From: Frigoribacterium sp. JB110
Lineage (GTDB): Bacteria; Actinomycetota; Actinomycetes; Actinomycetales; Microbacteriaceae
Direction: 5' to 3'
Assembly (NCBI RefSeq): GCF_900163665.1
Contig: NZ_FUIA01000008.1
Coordinates: 107,996-171,995 of the forward strand
DNA: 64,000 bases
This document shows, in pieces, positions 35,357 through 44,953 of this stretch (position 1 is its first letter; every line of letters begins with the position of its first letter). The translations under genes were made by a program, and so were the position numbers. The notes under the pieces are model-generated. The model did not search any database, was not told the DNA's origin, and worked only from the letters and a program-made list of their open reading frames with translations.

Positions 35357-38317
35357 TCAGCCGCAGGCGGAGGCCGAGTACGGCGCGACTGCTTCGGCGC
35401 TGCCCGCCGTCACGGTCGCCTCGCCCGCGCCGATCTCCGCCTGCCTGGTCGAGAACGCCTTCGTCACGCTCTTGCCCGCGCCGACGGCGACATCCGCTCG
35501 CTCGCCGAACGGCGTCGAGATCGTCGCCGCGACGGCGTCCTCACCGGAGTTGGTCACCGTCACGGCCAGCACGTTCTTGCCGACCACGCAGCGCGTCGCG
35601 GCCGTCGCCTCCAGTGCGGAGACGTCGCCGATCGCGACCGGCTCGGCCTCCGAGGTCGCCACCAGTGCGTCCCGGTACCCGTCATAGCTCGCACTCACCT
35701 GTGCGACGCCATCCGGAACCTCGATCGAGGCCTCGGCATCCGTCAGCGCGACGGTCTCGGTCCATCCGGAGCCGGAGAAGGTCACCGCGCCTGCGACATC
35801 GCCGTCGTCGCCTGCGCTGACGCGGGCCGTGACGGTGCGGCCGTCGGCGGCCAGCGTCGTCTCGGAGGTCACTGCCTCGACGTCGCTCCAGCCGTGCATC
35901 GCGTCGAGCAGCTGCTGCGGAGCGCTCACGAACGAGCCGTGCCGCGGGCTGTCCGGAAGGCCGTCGGTGCGCGGCTCCCATCCGTCGCGCTGCGAGAGCC
36001 GATCGTTCTGAGTGCTCGAAGCGATCGCCTCTCCGCTCGTCACGAAGCCTCGGTAGCCGCCTGCGCTGTAGTTGTCGACGAGGAAGACGTATCCGTCGCC
36101 TGATGCCGTGTTGTTCGGGTCGCCCTCGTTGAGCTTGGTGATCTGCGGGCCCTCGCCGTGGTTGCCCGTGACCGGCGTGGTCATCGCGGTGTCCAGCAGC
36201 TGCCATGTCTGGTCGGGATCGGCGTTCCAATCCGACTCGCTCGTCGGCGCGGTGAGGACGCTGGAGCGCTCGAGAAAGATGTCCTTGCCCCGCTCCAGGC
36301 CGTCGGCGGCTCCGCCGTCCTCGTTCTTCGAGAACCGGTAGTAGTAGTCGCCGATCTTCTCGATCGTCGAGTCGATGCGCGAGTGGCCCGTGTCCTGCCA
36401 GGTCGCCGGCGGCGACGAGAAGTTCACGAAATCACGAGTCACGACCGCGAACATGCGTGCATGCAGGTCGCCCGTGGTGTGCTCGACATCGTCGTACAGG
36501 CGCGAGGCGAAGAACACCACGTACGACTGCAGCTCGTCGTCCCAGTACGCCTCAGGCGCCCACGTCATGCCGGCCTTCGGCTGGTTGACCGTGATCGCCC
36601 CGTTGCCGTCGCCGTTGGTGCGCTCCCAGTTCACCAGGTCGGTCGACTCCCAGAAGTTCACCTTGAGGCTGCCGTTGCTCTGCGCCTCGCCCCATCCGGT
36701 GCCGCAGCCGATGCAGAGATCCGTGGCGATCATGTAGTACTTGTCGCCGTCGTGCGAGCGCAGGATGTACGGGTCGCGGTGCCCTGTGGTGTCGGCCGAG
36801 TTGTCGACGACGGGCTGACCTCCATTCACCTCGTCGAAGGTGAAGAAGTCGTTCTCGGTGGTCGCCGCGCTGTAGATGCGCTCGTCGCCGTCCGAGCGGA
36901 AGTACGCCGCAGCGTAGCCCGCATCCGGCGAGGTGCGCCCGTGCTCTGCGACCTTCACCGCGTACTCGCGGGTCTCGGTCTGTCCGCCGAGCGTCGCGGT
37001 GGCCGTGAGCGTCACGTCGATGTCGCCTGCACCGTACTCCGGCCGCGTCACGATGCCGCCGCCTGCATAGGGATCGGGCACACCGACCTCCGGTGCGACG
37101 TAGTCGACGTCGGTGCCTGTGACGACATCCGGATCCGACGACTCCCACACGATGTCCGTGCCCTCGGCCGGCCCGGTCACCACGAGCGGGAGGTGCTCCG
37201 TCGTGGTGGCCGCCAGCTCGATCGCGTCGAGATCGGTCGACAGCGAGGGGGCGAGCACAGTGACCTCGAAGGTCAGCGTCGCACCTGAGCCGGTCTGCGC
37301 GGTGAGCGTCACAGCGGTGTCTGTGTCGATGGAGCGCGACACCGTGCCGTCGAGCGCGATCACCTGCTCGTCGGACGAGGACCACTCCAGGCTCACGCCG
37401 TTCAGCTCATCCGACAGCGAGAGCGGCTTCGTCACCCGATCGAGGCCGGTGTTCTCGCCGAGCATCGCCCGCTCGATGTCCAGGCTGAGCAGCCCCTCGT
37501 TCGCGCTCTGCTTCTCCTCGGCGGTCGGCTGCGCCGCCCGCAGCTGTTCGACGGTGAGGGCGGAGTCCCAGAACTTCGCGTCGGTGACATCCGCTTCCAG
37601 GAGCGGGTCGCCCGAGTACAGCGATCGTCCGAGGTAGCCGAGCACGTCGCCGGATGGCACGATGTCGCTCATCTGATACCCGTGCGTCGCGCTCGAGATC
37701 TCCTCGCCGTCGAGGTAGAGCGTGAGCGCGTCGCCCGAGCCCACCATCGTGAGCGTGGCGAAGCCGCTGCCGATGCCGCCGCCGGCGGGCAGTCGCACTT
37801 CGCCGTTGCCGTCGCCTGCCTTGACCCGGATGCCGGAGAGCACCTCACCGGCATAGCCGCCCTGACCGCTGACAGGGCTGACGAACACGTGGTTGCCCAG
37901 CTCGGTCGTGTTCCAGGCGCCGACGCCGTCGCCGAGCACCCAGCCGAAGTGGTTGCGCGCGGCGTCGGCGGACACGGTGAACTCCACCGTGAACTCGTTG
38001 TCGTCGCCTGTGACGAGCCCCTGCGGCAGCGACGCGTAGGCGTCGTCGGCGAAGCGGAGCACGTCGTCGCCATCGGCGTCGACGAAGCTCGCATCCGTCG
38101 CACCGATGAGCGTCGCGTCGCGGCCGTTGCCCGACACATCGATGAGCGATGTGCCGCTGTGCGACATGTCGTAGTGGGCGGTCGGCTCCGGTGCGTCGGC
38201 GGCCTGCGCGACGGACGTGCCGAGTCCGCCGAGCGGCACCGCCACGGCGCAGGCCAGCACGGCGCCGAGCGCCCGCTGCCTGCGCGGCCGTCGGTGTGCG
38301 GGGTGTCGGGTTCTCAT
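35357..38317 (-). CDS. Secreted GH43 arabinanase-like protein A
   Basis: A 986-residue multidomain protein. A basic signal peptide ends near AQA at residue 39. Then come a LamG/concanavalin-like domain (about 45-235), bacterial Ig-like repeats (about 245-480), and a five-bladed GH43 propeller (about 490-830). RDPYILRS (about 515) has the general-base Asp, TWAPEAYWD is blade two, and HGEGPQ (about 722) has the acid Glu. The last 80 residues are the module shared with the other three GH43 proteins (TRC...ACG). No LPXTG motif. Likely cuts alpha-1,5-arabinan or releases arabinofuranose; exact specificity unknown. Confidence 0.87.
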   Translation of the reverse strand: MRTRHPAHRRPRRQRALGAVLACAVAVPLGGLGTSVAQAADAPEPTAHYDMSHSGTSLIDVSGNGRDATLIGATDASFVDADGDDVLRFADDAYASLPQGLVTGDDNEFTVEFTVSADAARNHFGWVLGDGVGAWNTTELGNHVFVSPVSGQGGYAGEVLSGIRVKAGDGNGEVRLPAGGGIGSGFATLTMVGSGDALTLYLDGEEISSATHGYQMSDIVPSGDVLGYLGRSLYSGDPLLEADVTDAKFWDSALTVEQLRAAQPTAEEKQSANEGLLSLDIERAMLGENTGLDRVTKPLSLSDELNGVSLEWSSSDEQVIALDGTVSRSIDTDTAVTLTAQTGSGATLTFEVTVLAPSLSTDLDAIELAATTTEHLPLVVTGPAEGTDIVWESSDPDVVTGTDVDYVAPEVGVPDPYAGGGIVTRPEYGAGDIDVTLTATATLGGQTETREYAVKVAEHGRTSPDAGYAAAYFRSDGDERIYSAATTENDFFTFDEVNGGQPVVDNSADTTGHRDPYILRSHDGDKYYMIATDLCIGCGTGWGEAQSNGSLKVNFWESTDLVNWERTNGDGNGAITVNQPKAGMTWAPEAYWDDELQSYVVFFASRLYDDVEHTTGDLHARMFAVVTRDFVNFSSPPATWQDTGHSRIDSTIEKIGDYYYRFSKNEDGGAADGLERGKDIFLERSSVLTAPTSESDWNADPDQTWQLLDTAMTTPVTGNHGEGPQITKLNEGDPNNTASGDGYVFLVDNYSAGGYRGFVTSGEAIASSTQNDRLSQRDGWEPRTDGLPDSPRHGSFVSAPQQLLDAMHGWSDVEAVTSETTLAADGRTVTARVSAGDDGDVAGAVTFSGSGWTETVALTDAEASIEVPDGVAQVSASYDGYRDALVATSEAEPVAIGDVSALEATAATRCVVGKNVLAVTVTNSGEDAVAATISTPFGERADVAVGAGKSVTKAFSTRQAEIGAGEATVTAGSAEAVAPYSASACG

Positions 38318-38358
38318 GGTCTTGCACTCCCTCGTGTGGGTGGTCCAGCAGTGGTGGA

Positions 38359-38394
38359 TGCGGGGTGCGGGCGGCTCACCGCCCGCACCCCGCA
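38359..38394. terminator. Perfect 16-bp hairpin between GH43 genes B and A
   Basis: TGCGGGGTGCGGGCGG (38359-38374) pairs with CCGCCCGCACCCCGCA (38379-38394) around CTCA. It lies directly after gene B and before gene A on the minus strand, so it is either a partial terminator or an mRNA-protecting stem inside the operon. Confidence 0.7.
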
Positions 38395-38399
38395 CAGCG

Positions 38400-41300
38400 T
38401 CATCGGCAGCTGGCTGCCTGGTACGGCGCCGTGAACTCGTCGCCGCCGGCGGTCACGATGACCTCGCCCGCGTCGATCTCGGCCTGCCGCGTCGAGAACG
38501 CCTTCGTCGTGCTCTTCCCTGCTTCGACGGTCACATCGGCGCGCTCGCCGAACGGCGTCGACACCGACAGGTCCGCCGTGTCCGCACCGTTGTTGGTGAC
38601 GGTGGCGGCCAGGATGTTCTTCCCCGCCACGCAGCGCGTCGCGGTCTCGACGGCGATCGGCGCTGCCGCCGTCACCTCGACGGTCACCGTCACGGTCTCG
38701 TCTGCGACTTCCTCATCCGGCTCCATGTCCATCACCGGCATGCCCTCCGCGTCGAAGTGCACGCGGCGCACGAACATGTCGCGACCTGTGAGCCCGTTGT
38801 TGTCGGTGCGGACGTGGAAGACGTAGATCAGGTTGCCGTCCTCGTCCTCCGACCACATGCCGTGGCCCGTGCCGAGCTGCCACTCACCGTCGTAGATGCC
38901 CGACTTCTGCAGCGGGTAGTTCATCTTCTGCCATGACGCCGGATCGGTCAGATCCGTTCCGCTCGCCTCGGCCGTTGCCAGACCCGTGGTGTACGTGTCA
39001 CCGACGCTGGAACCGGAGTAGAGCATCAGCAGCTTGCCGTCGCGGGTGTGCACGTTCGGGCCCTCAGCGCACACGTTGTCCCACGCGTACTCCGGTTCGA
39101 TGATCATCACCGGCTCGCTGGTGATGCGGGTCGGGTCGGCCGGGTCGGCCTTTGCGATCCAGGTGGCGCACACCTGCTGCCATGCGTAGTACGCCTGGCC
39201 GTCGGCATCCGTGAAGAACGTCATGTCCAGCGAGATGCCGCTGACCGCGTTCAGGTCGCTGCCGTCGGCGCGCGTGACGTGCACGGGCGTCGACCAGTTG
39301 TCCGGGTCCATCGGGTCGAGGTCGTCGCCGTTCGCATCCTGCTCGAGCTGCATGATCGATGCACGACCGGTCATGTAGTCGGGCGAGGAGTTGTAGCAGG
39401 GCATGAACAGAATCGACAGCCTGCCGTCGATCTCGTGCAGCTCCGGCGCCCAGAAGCAGCCCGTCATGGTGCCGCCGTGCGCGTCGACGTCGCCGCGGTC
39501 GAGCAGGTGCACCTCGGTCGGGTCCGCCGCGTCGGCCAGCCCCGCCAGCGTGTCCGCCGAACGGATCGGCAGGAACGCCGCGCCGCCCTGATGGACGACA
39601 TCCAGGTTCGGGTCGTTCGTGGCGACCATCAGGTACCGCATCTCCCCGTTGAAGTCGTATTTGTACGCGGAGGGATCGGCACGCTCGTCGGCGAACGGCG
39701 TCGGATAGTCGGCACGCTTGACCGTCGCCGTGGCCTCATAGCTGCCTGGCGTGGTGGTGTCGACGCCGCTCAGGTCCCACTCGTTCAGCGGCAGTTCGCG
39801 CGTCGACCCGTCGGAGTAGTCGAGCTCGACCGTGCCTGGCAGGTCGCCCTGCGCCAGCTCGCCGTCGGCTGCGACCGACACGTCGTCGAACGCGGCATGG
39901 CCCGTGTTCTCGATGCGGCCGAAACGCTGCAGCAGGCCGTCCGCCGTCTGCTGCGGCACGGTCAGCTCGACGCCGGAGGCGAAGTTCCGGATGCCGGTGT
40001 CACTCGCGACGGTCGTGCCGGTGACCCGGCCGCTCGCCGATTCTCCCTGCGCGCCCTCATCCACAGCGGCGACGAGGTCGCCGAACGACTGGTGGCGCTG
40101 CGCACCGGAATCGGTCGTCCACGAGACGCGGAACACCTCGTCCGCCGAGTCGTAGACCGCGGTCGGGCGGTTCACGCCGCCCGCCTCATCGAGCTGCAGC
40201 AGTCCGATCTCGTCGTAGCTGCGCAGGTCGCCCGAGGTGGCGACCAGCACCGAGTCCGCCTGGGTTCCGTCAGGGCCGCCGCCGCGCGCGATCCGCGTCG
40301 CGACGACGCCGTAGCCGCCGTCGGGCATGGTGAACAGGGCAGGGTTCTTCAGGCTCCGGATGAGCGAGGAGCTCGGCCCGCCCGCGGGCATCGGCGCGGA
40401 GGTCTTCGGGAAGAAGATGCCGTAGTTCTCGTTCAGCGGCGCCCAACCGTCTGTTGCGGGGAGCGCGAGATGCATGCTGTAGGCGACATCGGCGTTGTTC
40501 GCCTCCTGCTCGCTGGTCGGCGTGCGGTGATACGCGGCCAGCTGCGCCGCCTCGTCCTGCGGCAGCACCGCGACGGAGAAGGTCTTGGTGACCGTGACAT
40601 CCGGAGCGCTCTCGCGGGCGATCTCAACGGTCACCGTCGCGTCAGCTGTTTCGTCGCCGGCAAGGCTCAGCGCGCCGTCGGAGAGAACGGCTCCGGTCGC
40701 CTCGATCGGCGTCGCGGTGACGCCGGAGGGAGCCTCGGGAAGCGCTGCGCCGTCGGTGATGACGGACGGCACAGCGTACTGCTGGGCCGCCAGCGCGGCG
40801 CGCTCCTCGGTGCTGGCGCTCGATGGGAGCACCTGCACCTCGAAGTCGGCGGTGGCCGAGATGCCGCGGATGGTCGTGGCCGCGGTGAGCGTGACCGACA
40901 CCGGGTCTGCGCCCTGCTCCGGCTGAGTGACGCTGCCGTCTTCGGCGATCACCGACGCGTCGCTGCTCGACCAGCTCACGTCACCGTCGGCGGTCGGCAG
41001 TGCGAGGTAGTCGCCGTCGACGGTCTCCGGCAGGTCGCCGATGCCGTCCAGCAGGCCCTGAGCCTGCGACTGGATCTCGTCGTGGTTGAACGCGGCGTCG
41101 TCTGCGCTGGCCGCGGCGATCTCGTCGGCACTGAGGGCGCGGTCGTAGACGCGGAACGCCGACACCTCGCCGGCGAACAGCGCGTCGGGCCACGGGGAGC
41201 GGCCGATCGTGTTCATCGTCTGGTCTTCGATCGACGATGGTGACAGGTCGGTGGCGGTCTGCCCGGCGAGCTCCCCGTCGACGTAGAACGACAGTGTGCC

Positions 41301-41891
41301 CGCGTCGCCGTCGAGTGCCGTGGTGAGCGAGTACCAGCGGTCGGCCTGCAGGTTCTCGTCGGCCGGCGCACTGCTCTCGCCGCCGTTGGAGGCGGTGGTG
41401 ATCGCGGCGCGCGGGGCGTCCCGCACCGATGCGAAGAAGTAGTGCTCGGTGTCGCCCTCCGCGCCGATGTTCCAGAGGAAGTTATAGGCGTCCTTCATCG
41501 CCTCGTCGATCTTCACCTCGGTGGTGATGGTCGCCGAGTTCGCCTCGGCGAGCACGTCGTCCGGCAGGCGCACCCAGGTGCCCGCACCGTCCTTGGCGCC
41601 GCCGGTGAGCTCGAGCGATGTGCCCGTCCACTGCGCATCGTCTGCGTTCTGCACGGTCGCGGTCTCGCCGCCGCCGGAGTCCGCCACGGTTGCGCCCGTC
41701 GTCTGGGTGAACTCGTACTCGACGAGCGGGGCGTCGCCCTCGGCGGCCTGTGCCGCTTGGCCGAATGGCAGCAGCAGTCCCGCCGCAACGGCGCAGCTCG
41801 CGCCGAGCGCCACGCGTCTGCGCGCTGCGCCCGCTCGTCGCACGGGGCGCGGTTCCTGCGCTCCGTGACTGTGGGGAGGTCTGTTCGTCAT
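38400..41891 (-). CDS. Secreted GH43 protein B with split or duplicated propeller
   Basis: A 1163-residue protein: signal peptide to about residue 50, LamG-like domain (55-245) closely similar to that of protein D, Ig-like repeats (265-445), a stretch with propeller-like blades (about 470-620, for example NPALFTMPDGGYGVVATR), another Ig-like domain (625-715), then a full GH43 set. ADPSAYKY (about 735) has the base Asp, WAPELHEIDGRL is blade two, AEGPNVH (about 943) has the acid Glu, and GTGHGMW (about 1007) follows. The shared cysteine-flanked module ends the protein. The first propeller half lacks the base Asp. Probably an arabinofuranosidase or arabinanase. Confidence 0.83.
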   Translation of the reverse strand: MTNRPPHSHGAQEPRPVRRAGAARRRVALGASCAVAAGLLLPFGQAAQAAEGDAPLVEYEFTQTTGATVADSGGGETATVQNADDAQWTGTSLELTGGAKDGAGTWVRLPDDVLAEANSATITTEVKIDEAMKDAYNFLWNIGAEGDTEHYFFASVRDAPRAAITTASNGGESSAPADENLQADRWYSLTTALDGDAGTLSFYVDGELAGQTATDLSPSSIEDQTMNTIGRSPWPDALFAGEVSAFRVYDRALSADEIAAASADDAAFNHDEIQSQAQGLLDGIGDLPETVDGDYLALPTADGDVSWSSSDASVIAEDGSVTQPEQGADPVSVTLTAATTIRGISATADFEVQVLPSSASTEERAALAAQQYAVPSVITDGAALPEAPSGVTATPIEATGAVLSDGALSLAGDETADATVTVEIARESAPDVTVTKTFSVAVLPQDEAAQLAAYHRTPTSEQEANNADVAYSMHLALPATDGWAPLNENYGIFFPKTSAPMPAGGPSSSLIRSLKNPALFTMPDGGYGVVATRIARGGGPDGTQADSVLVATSGDLRSYDEIGLLQLDEAGGVNRPTAVYDSADEVFRVSWTTDSGAQRHQSFGDLVAAVDEGAQGESASGRVTGTTVASDTGIRNFASGVELTVPQQTADGLLQRFGRIENTGHAAFDDVSVAADGELAQGDLPGTVELDYSDGSTRELPLNEWDLSGVDTTTPGSYEATATVKRADYPTPFADERADPSAYKYDFNGEMRYLMVATNDPNLDVVHQGGAAFLPIRSADTLAGLADAADPTEVHLLDRGDVDAHGGTMTGCFWAPELHEIDGRLSILFMPCYNSSPDYMTGRASIMQLEQDANGDDLDPMDPDNWSTPVHVTRADGSDLNAVSGISLDMTFFTDADGQAYYAWQQVCATWIAKADPADPTRITSEPVMIIEPEYAWDNVCAEGPNVHTRDGKLLMLYSGSSVGDTYTTGLATAEASGTDLTDPASWQKMNYPLQKSGIYDGEWQLGTGHGMWSEDEDGNLIYVFHVRTDNNGLTGRDMFVRRVHFDAEGMPVMDMEPDEEVADETVTVTVEVTAAAPIAVETATRCVAGKNILAATVTNNGADTADLSVSTPFGERADVTVEAGKSTTKAFSTRQAEIDAGEVIVTAGGDEFTAPYQAASCR

Positions 41892-41931
41892 GTCGCACTC
41901 CTTCGTGCCCGCATGCGGGGCGTGTGTGGGT

Positions 41932-41964
41932 GGGGCGGTGCGGCATTCGTCGCCGCACCGCCCC
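41932..41964. terminator. Hairpin between GH43 genes C and B
   Basis: GGGGCGGTGCGG (41932-41943) pairs perfectly with CCGCACCGCCCC (41953-41964), nine-base loop, in the 81-bp gap between the two genes. Same position and style as the hairpins at 38359 and 46475. Confidence 0.65.
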
Positions 41965-41972
41965 CTGGGGCG

Positions 41973-44879
41973 TCAGCCGCAGCTGGCGGCGGAGTACGGG
42001 GCCGTTGCCTCGCCTCCCGCGGACTCGGCCGTGACCGAGCCGGCGGCGATCTCGGCCGCGCGGGTCGAGAACGACTGGCTCGCGCTCGCTCCGGCGGCGA
42101 CCGTCACGGCGTCCTTCGAGCCGTGCGGAGTCGACACCGAGACGGTCGTCGCCTCAGCGCCGGTGTTGCTCACCGTGGTGACGAGGATGTTCTTGCCGAC
42201 CACGCAGCGCGTTGCGGCCTCGATCTCGATGCCCGACTCGCGCTCGGTCACGGTCACGGTCGCCTCCACCGGCTGGCGCGAGTCGTCCTGCGCCACGCCC
42301 GCGACGGTGAACGTGCCGGCCTCGGCGTATGCCGATTCGGGAATGTCATCCCAGACGACCTCGGCGTCCTCCGCGTCTCCGCTCGCCTTCACCAGGTGAG
42401 CGGCATCCGGAAGCGCCGGTGCCTGCCCCGCCTGTGTGCTGACATCGATCGCGTCGACCGAGACCACAGCGAGCTCCGGAGCGAACGCCTCGAGCACGCC
42501 GTGGTACTGCTCGCGCGTCACCGGCACGATCGTGCCGTGGCGCGGCATGCCGCCGTCGGCGTTCTGCGGGAACTGCGACTGGGGCATCTCGTCGCCGATG
42601 ACCTGCCACGCGCTGCCGTCGGTGATGTCGTTCGTCGCCATCGGCACGTAGTGGTTCGGTCCGCCGTGGTAGTCGGGCTGGTCGGCGAACAGGTAGTAGT
42701 CGTACCCGTTCGCGTCTCCCTCGTTCGCCGGGAACAGCGACGGGCCCTCACTTTGGGTGAACGTGCCGTTGTAGCCGTTGTCCTGTCCGACGCCGATCTG
42801 CACAGCCTGCTCGACCCATTCATCGCCCGCACCGGTGGTCTCCGGGTAGCTGCCTTCGACCGTGGCGAGCAGGTCGGATGAGCGCTCCTGGCGCAGCGTC
42901 ATCGAGTTCTCGTCCTTGTACACGCGGTAGTAGTCGCCTTCGTGCTGGGCGACCGTGACGTCGATCGATCCGGCGCCCGACTGGCCGCGACGGTCGACGT
43001 CGATCCAGACCTGCGGCTCCGAGAACGTGATGAAGTCGTCCGTTGTGGCGTACATCATCCGGTTGTAGTTCGGCGATGTGCGGTCGGCAGGGTCGGTCGT
43101 GTCGTACAGGTTCGACGCCCAGAACATGACGAAGGTCTCGCGCTCGGTGTCCCAGTACGCCTCGGGCGCCCAGGTGTTGCCTGCATAGTCGGTGCTCACC
43201 GTGATGTGGCGCTGATCCGACCAGTTCACCAGGTCGTTCGACTCCCACACCTCGACGGCGAGGGAACCGTGCGTCTGCGCGCCGGTGAAACCGCCGTCGC
43301 GCCCATCGATCTTCAGATCGGTGGCGATCATGTAGAAGGTGTCGCCGTCCGGCGAGCGCAGGATGAACGGGTCGCGCAGTCCTTCCTCGCCCAGGTGCGA
43401 GGTGAACAGCGGCTCGCCCTCGTTCAGGGTGTTCCAGTCGAGCGCGTCGTCGCCCTTCGAGGCCGCGAGGCTGATCTCCTCGCCGCCGACGCCTTCGCCG
43501 GTGAAGAAGGCCCAGACGTACGCCTCATCCTCGCCGTGATCGGCGGGCATCGGCTGCACCGAGACCGCGAACTCGCGGGTGAGTGCCGTCTCGCCTGCTG
43601 TGACGGTCGCGACGAGCTCGATCGCCGCGGCGTCGCCGCCCGCGGCGGGACGCTGCACGTCCGCAGAGACGCTGGAGTCGTTCACACCCTCGGTGATCGT
43701 TGCGTACTCACCGCCGGAGACGATCTCCCAGGAGATGTCGGAGCCGTGGGAGCCGACCGTCGGCAGCGAGAAGGTGCCCCGCATGTCGTCGGCGTTCTCG
43801 ATCGCGAGGGCGTCGGTGTCGCGCTGTGCCTTCTCGTCGTCGGTCACCTCGTTCACCGTCACGGTGACCTCGGCCGTCAGTGTCGGGTCGCCGTCAGCGA
43901 CCGCCGTGATCGTGGTCGTGCCGCCGCTGACGGCGCTGACGGTGCCGGAGGCCGAGACGGTGGCGACCTGCGCGTCGGCGCTGGACCACGTCACGGTGCT
44001 CTCGGCACCCTTGGGCGCGACGTTCGCGGTGAGCTGCGTCTGCTCGCCCTGCCAGAGTTCGACGGCACCGCTGGCGACGTCGTCGCCTGAGACGGTGACC
44101 GACTCCGGTGCCGGCAGCCCGAGCTGGGTCGAGGAGAGCGCCTCGGAGTAGATCGTGACGTTGTCGAGCAGTCCGGCGAAGTACTCGCCGCCTTCCCAGT
44201 TCGCCTTGCCGAGCTGCAGGATGCCGGTGTCGCCGACGATCTCGGTCAGCGCGGGGCCTGCCGTGTTCGCGTCGACGAGCTGCTGGTCGACGTACAGCTT
44301 GGCGCTGTCCCCGTCGAGCACGAGATCGACGTGCTTCCACTCGCCGGTGAGGCCTGTGGCCGCGAGGTTGCCGGTCGAATCGCGCGCGCCCGAGTTGTTG
44401 TAGCGCTCGACGGTGATGCCGTCGGCCTCATCGATGAGGCCGACATAGCGCTCCTGCTGATAGGTCGGCGGGTCAGCGGAGGCGGCGGCGTACACGGTCC
44501 AGCCGGTGTTCCCGGATGCCGCAGGCAGCGAGTCGTAGGAGATGGTCGCCTGGTCGAGGCCGGCCAGGAGCGAGGCGCCGTCTTCGCCGGTGACGTCGAG
44601 CCAGAAGTCAGACCCGATCTCGGCGGCTGTCCCCTGTCCTTCCTGCCCCGGGACCAGCGACGCAGTGCCGTTCACTGCGGCGGTGGCGCCTCCCGACGTG
44701 AACGCGCCGTCTGCGGGCGCCTCGTCGAAGGTGAACTGCGCGATCGGATCGGGGAGGTCCTCCGCGGCCGCGGCCGGTGCGGCGGCGATCGGCGCGAGGG
44801 CGGCCGCGAGCAGCGCGCCTCCCGTGGTCGCACCGACGGCTCTGAGCGAGCGTCTTGAACGTATCGACATTGTCCTCAT
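41973..44879 (-). CDS. Secreted GH43 arabinanase-like protein C with BIG2 domain
   Basis: A 968-residue protein. Signal peptide to about residue 41 (AAPAAAAED), LamG-like domain (45-255), a clear BIG2 Ig domain (about 261-343, WSSADAQVATVSASGTVSAV), an atrophied Ig domain (345-455), then GH43. LRDPFILRSPDG (about 502) has the base Asp, TWAPEAYWDTE is blade two and QSEGPSLF (about 715) has the acid Glu. A further Ig-like repeat and the shared C-terminal module (from about 890) follow. Two ATGs (44879 and 44870) fit; GAAAG before the first favours 44879. Extracellular arabinan-degrading role inferred. Confidence 0.87.
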   Translation of the reverse strand: MRTMSIRSRRSLRAVGATTGGALLAAALAPIAAAPAAAAEDLPDPIAQFTFDEAPADGAFTSGGATAAVNGTASLVPGQEGQGTAAEIGSDFWLDVTGEDGASLLAGLDQATISYDSLPAASGNTGWTVYAAASADPPTYQQERYVGLIDEADGITVERYNNSGARDSTGNLAATGLTGEWKHVDLVLDGDSAKLYVDQQLVDANTAGPALTEIVGDTGILQLGKANWEGGEYFAGLLDNVTIYSEALSSTQLGLPAPESVTVSGDDVASGAVELWQGEQTQLTANVAPKGAESTVTWSSADAQVATVSASGTVSAVSGGTTTITAVADGDPTLTAEVTVTVNEVTDDEKAQRDTDALAIENADDMRGTFSLPTVGSHGSDISWEIVSGGEYATITEGVNDSSVSADVQRPAAGGDAAAIELVATVTAGETALTREFAVSVQPMPADHGEDEAYVWAFFTGEGVGGEEISLAASKGDDALDWNTLNEGEPLFTSHLGEEGLRDPFILRSPDGDTFYMIATDLKIDGRDGGFTGAQTHGSLAVEVWESNDLVNWSDQRHITVSTDYAGNTWAPEAYWDTERETFVMFWASNLYDTTDPADRTSPNYNRMMYATTDDFITFSEPQVWIDVDRRGQSGAGSIDVTVAQHEGDYYRVYKDENSMTLRQERSSDLLATVEGSYPETTGAGDEWVEQAVQIGVGQDNGYNGTFTQSEGPSLFPANEGDANGYDYYLFADQPDYHGGPNHYVPMATNDITDGSAWQVIGDEMPQSQFPQNADGGMPRHGTIVPVTREQYHGVLEAFAPELAVVSVDAIDVSTQAGQAPALPDAAHLVKASGDAEDAEVVWDDIPESAYAEAGTFTVAGVAQDDSRQPVEATVTVTERESGIEIEAATRCVVGKNILVTTVSNTGAEATTVSVSTPHGSKDAVTVAAGASASQSFSTRAAEIAAGSVTAESAGGEATAPYSAASCG

Positions 44880-44953
44880 CGACTTTCTTTCTCGGGTGTG
44901 ACCGCGCGCCGTCGGCACGCGGCATGGGGGAAGTCCGTGCGCACCGACCCGTG

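Noticed and set aside
35347..35820. Arg/Ser/Pro-rich 157-residue plus-strand frame, as could suggest a small basic protein
   Set aside because: Antisense shadow of the shared GH43 tail; the same kind of frame occurs opposite the other three tails.
40320..40370. Apparent loss of the GH43 general-base Asp in protein B (NPALFTMPDG)
   Set aside because: A later complete set with ADPSAYKY, AEGP and GTGH shows that the active propeller is the C-terminal one; the first is only blade-like.
39048..41243. 731-residue plus-strand frame
   Set aside because: Antisense to GH43 protein B; repetitive Arg/Val/Asp composition and no domains.
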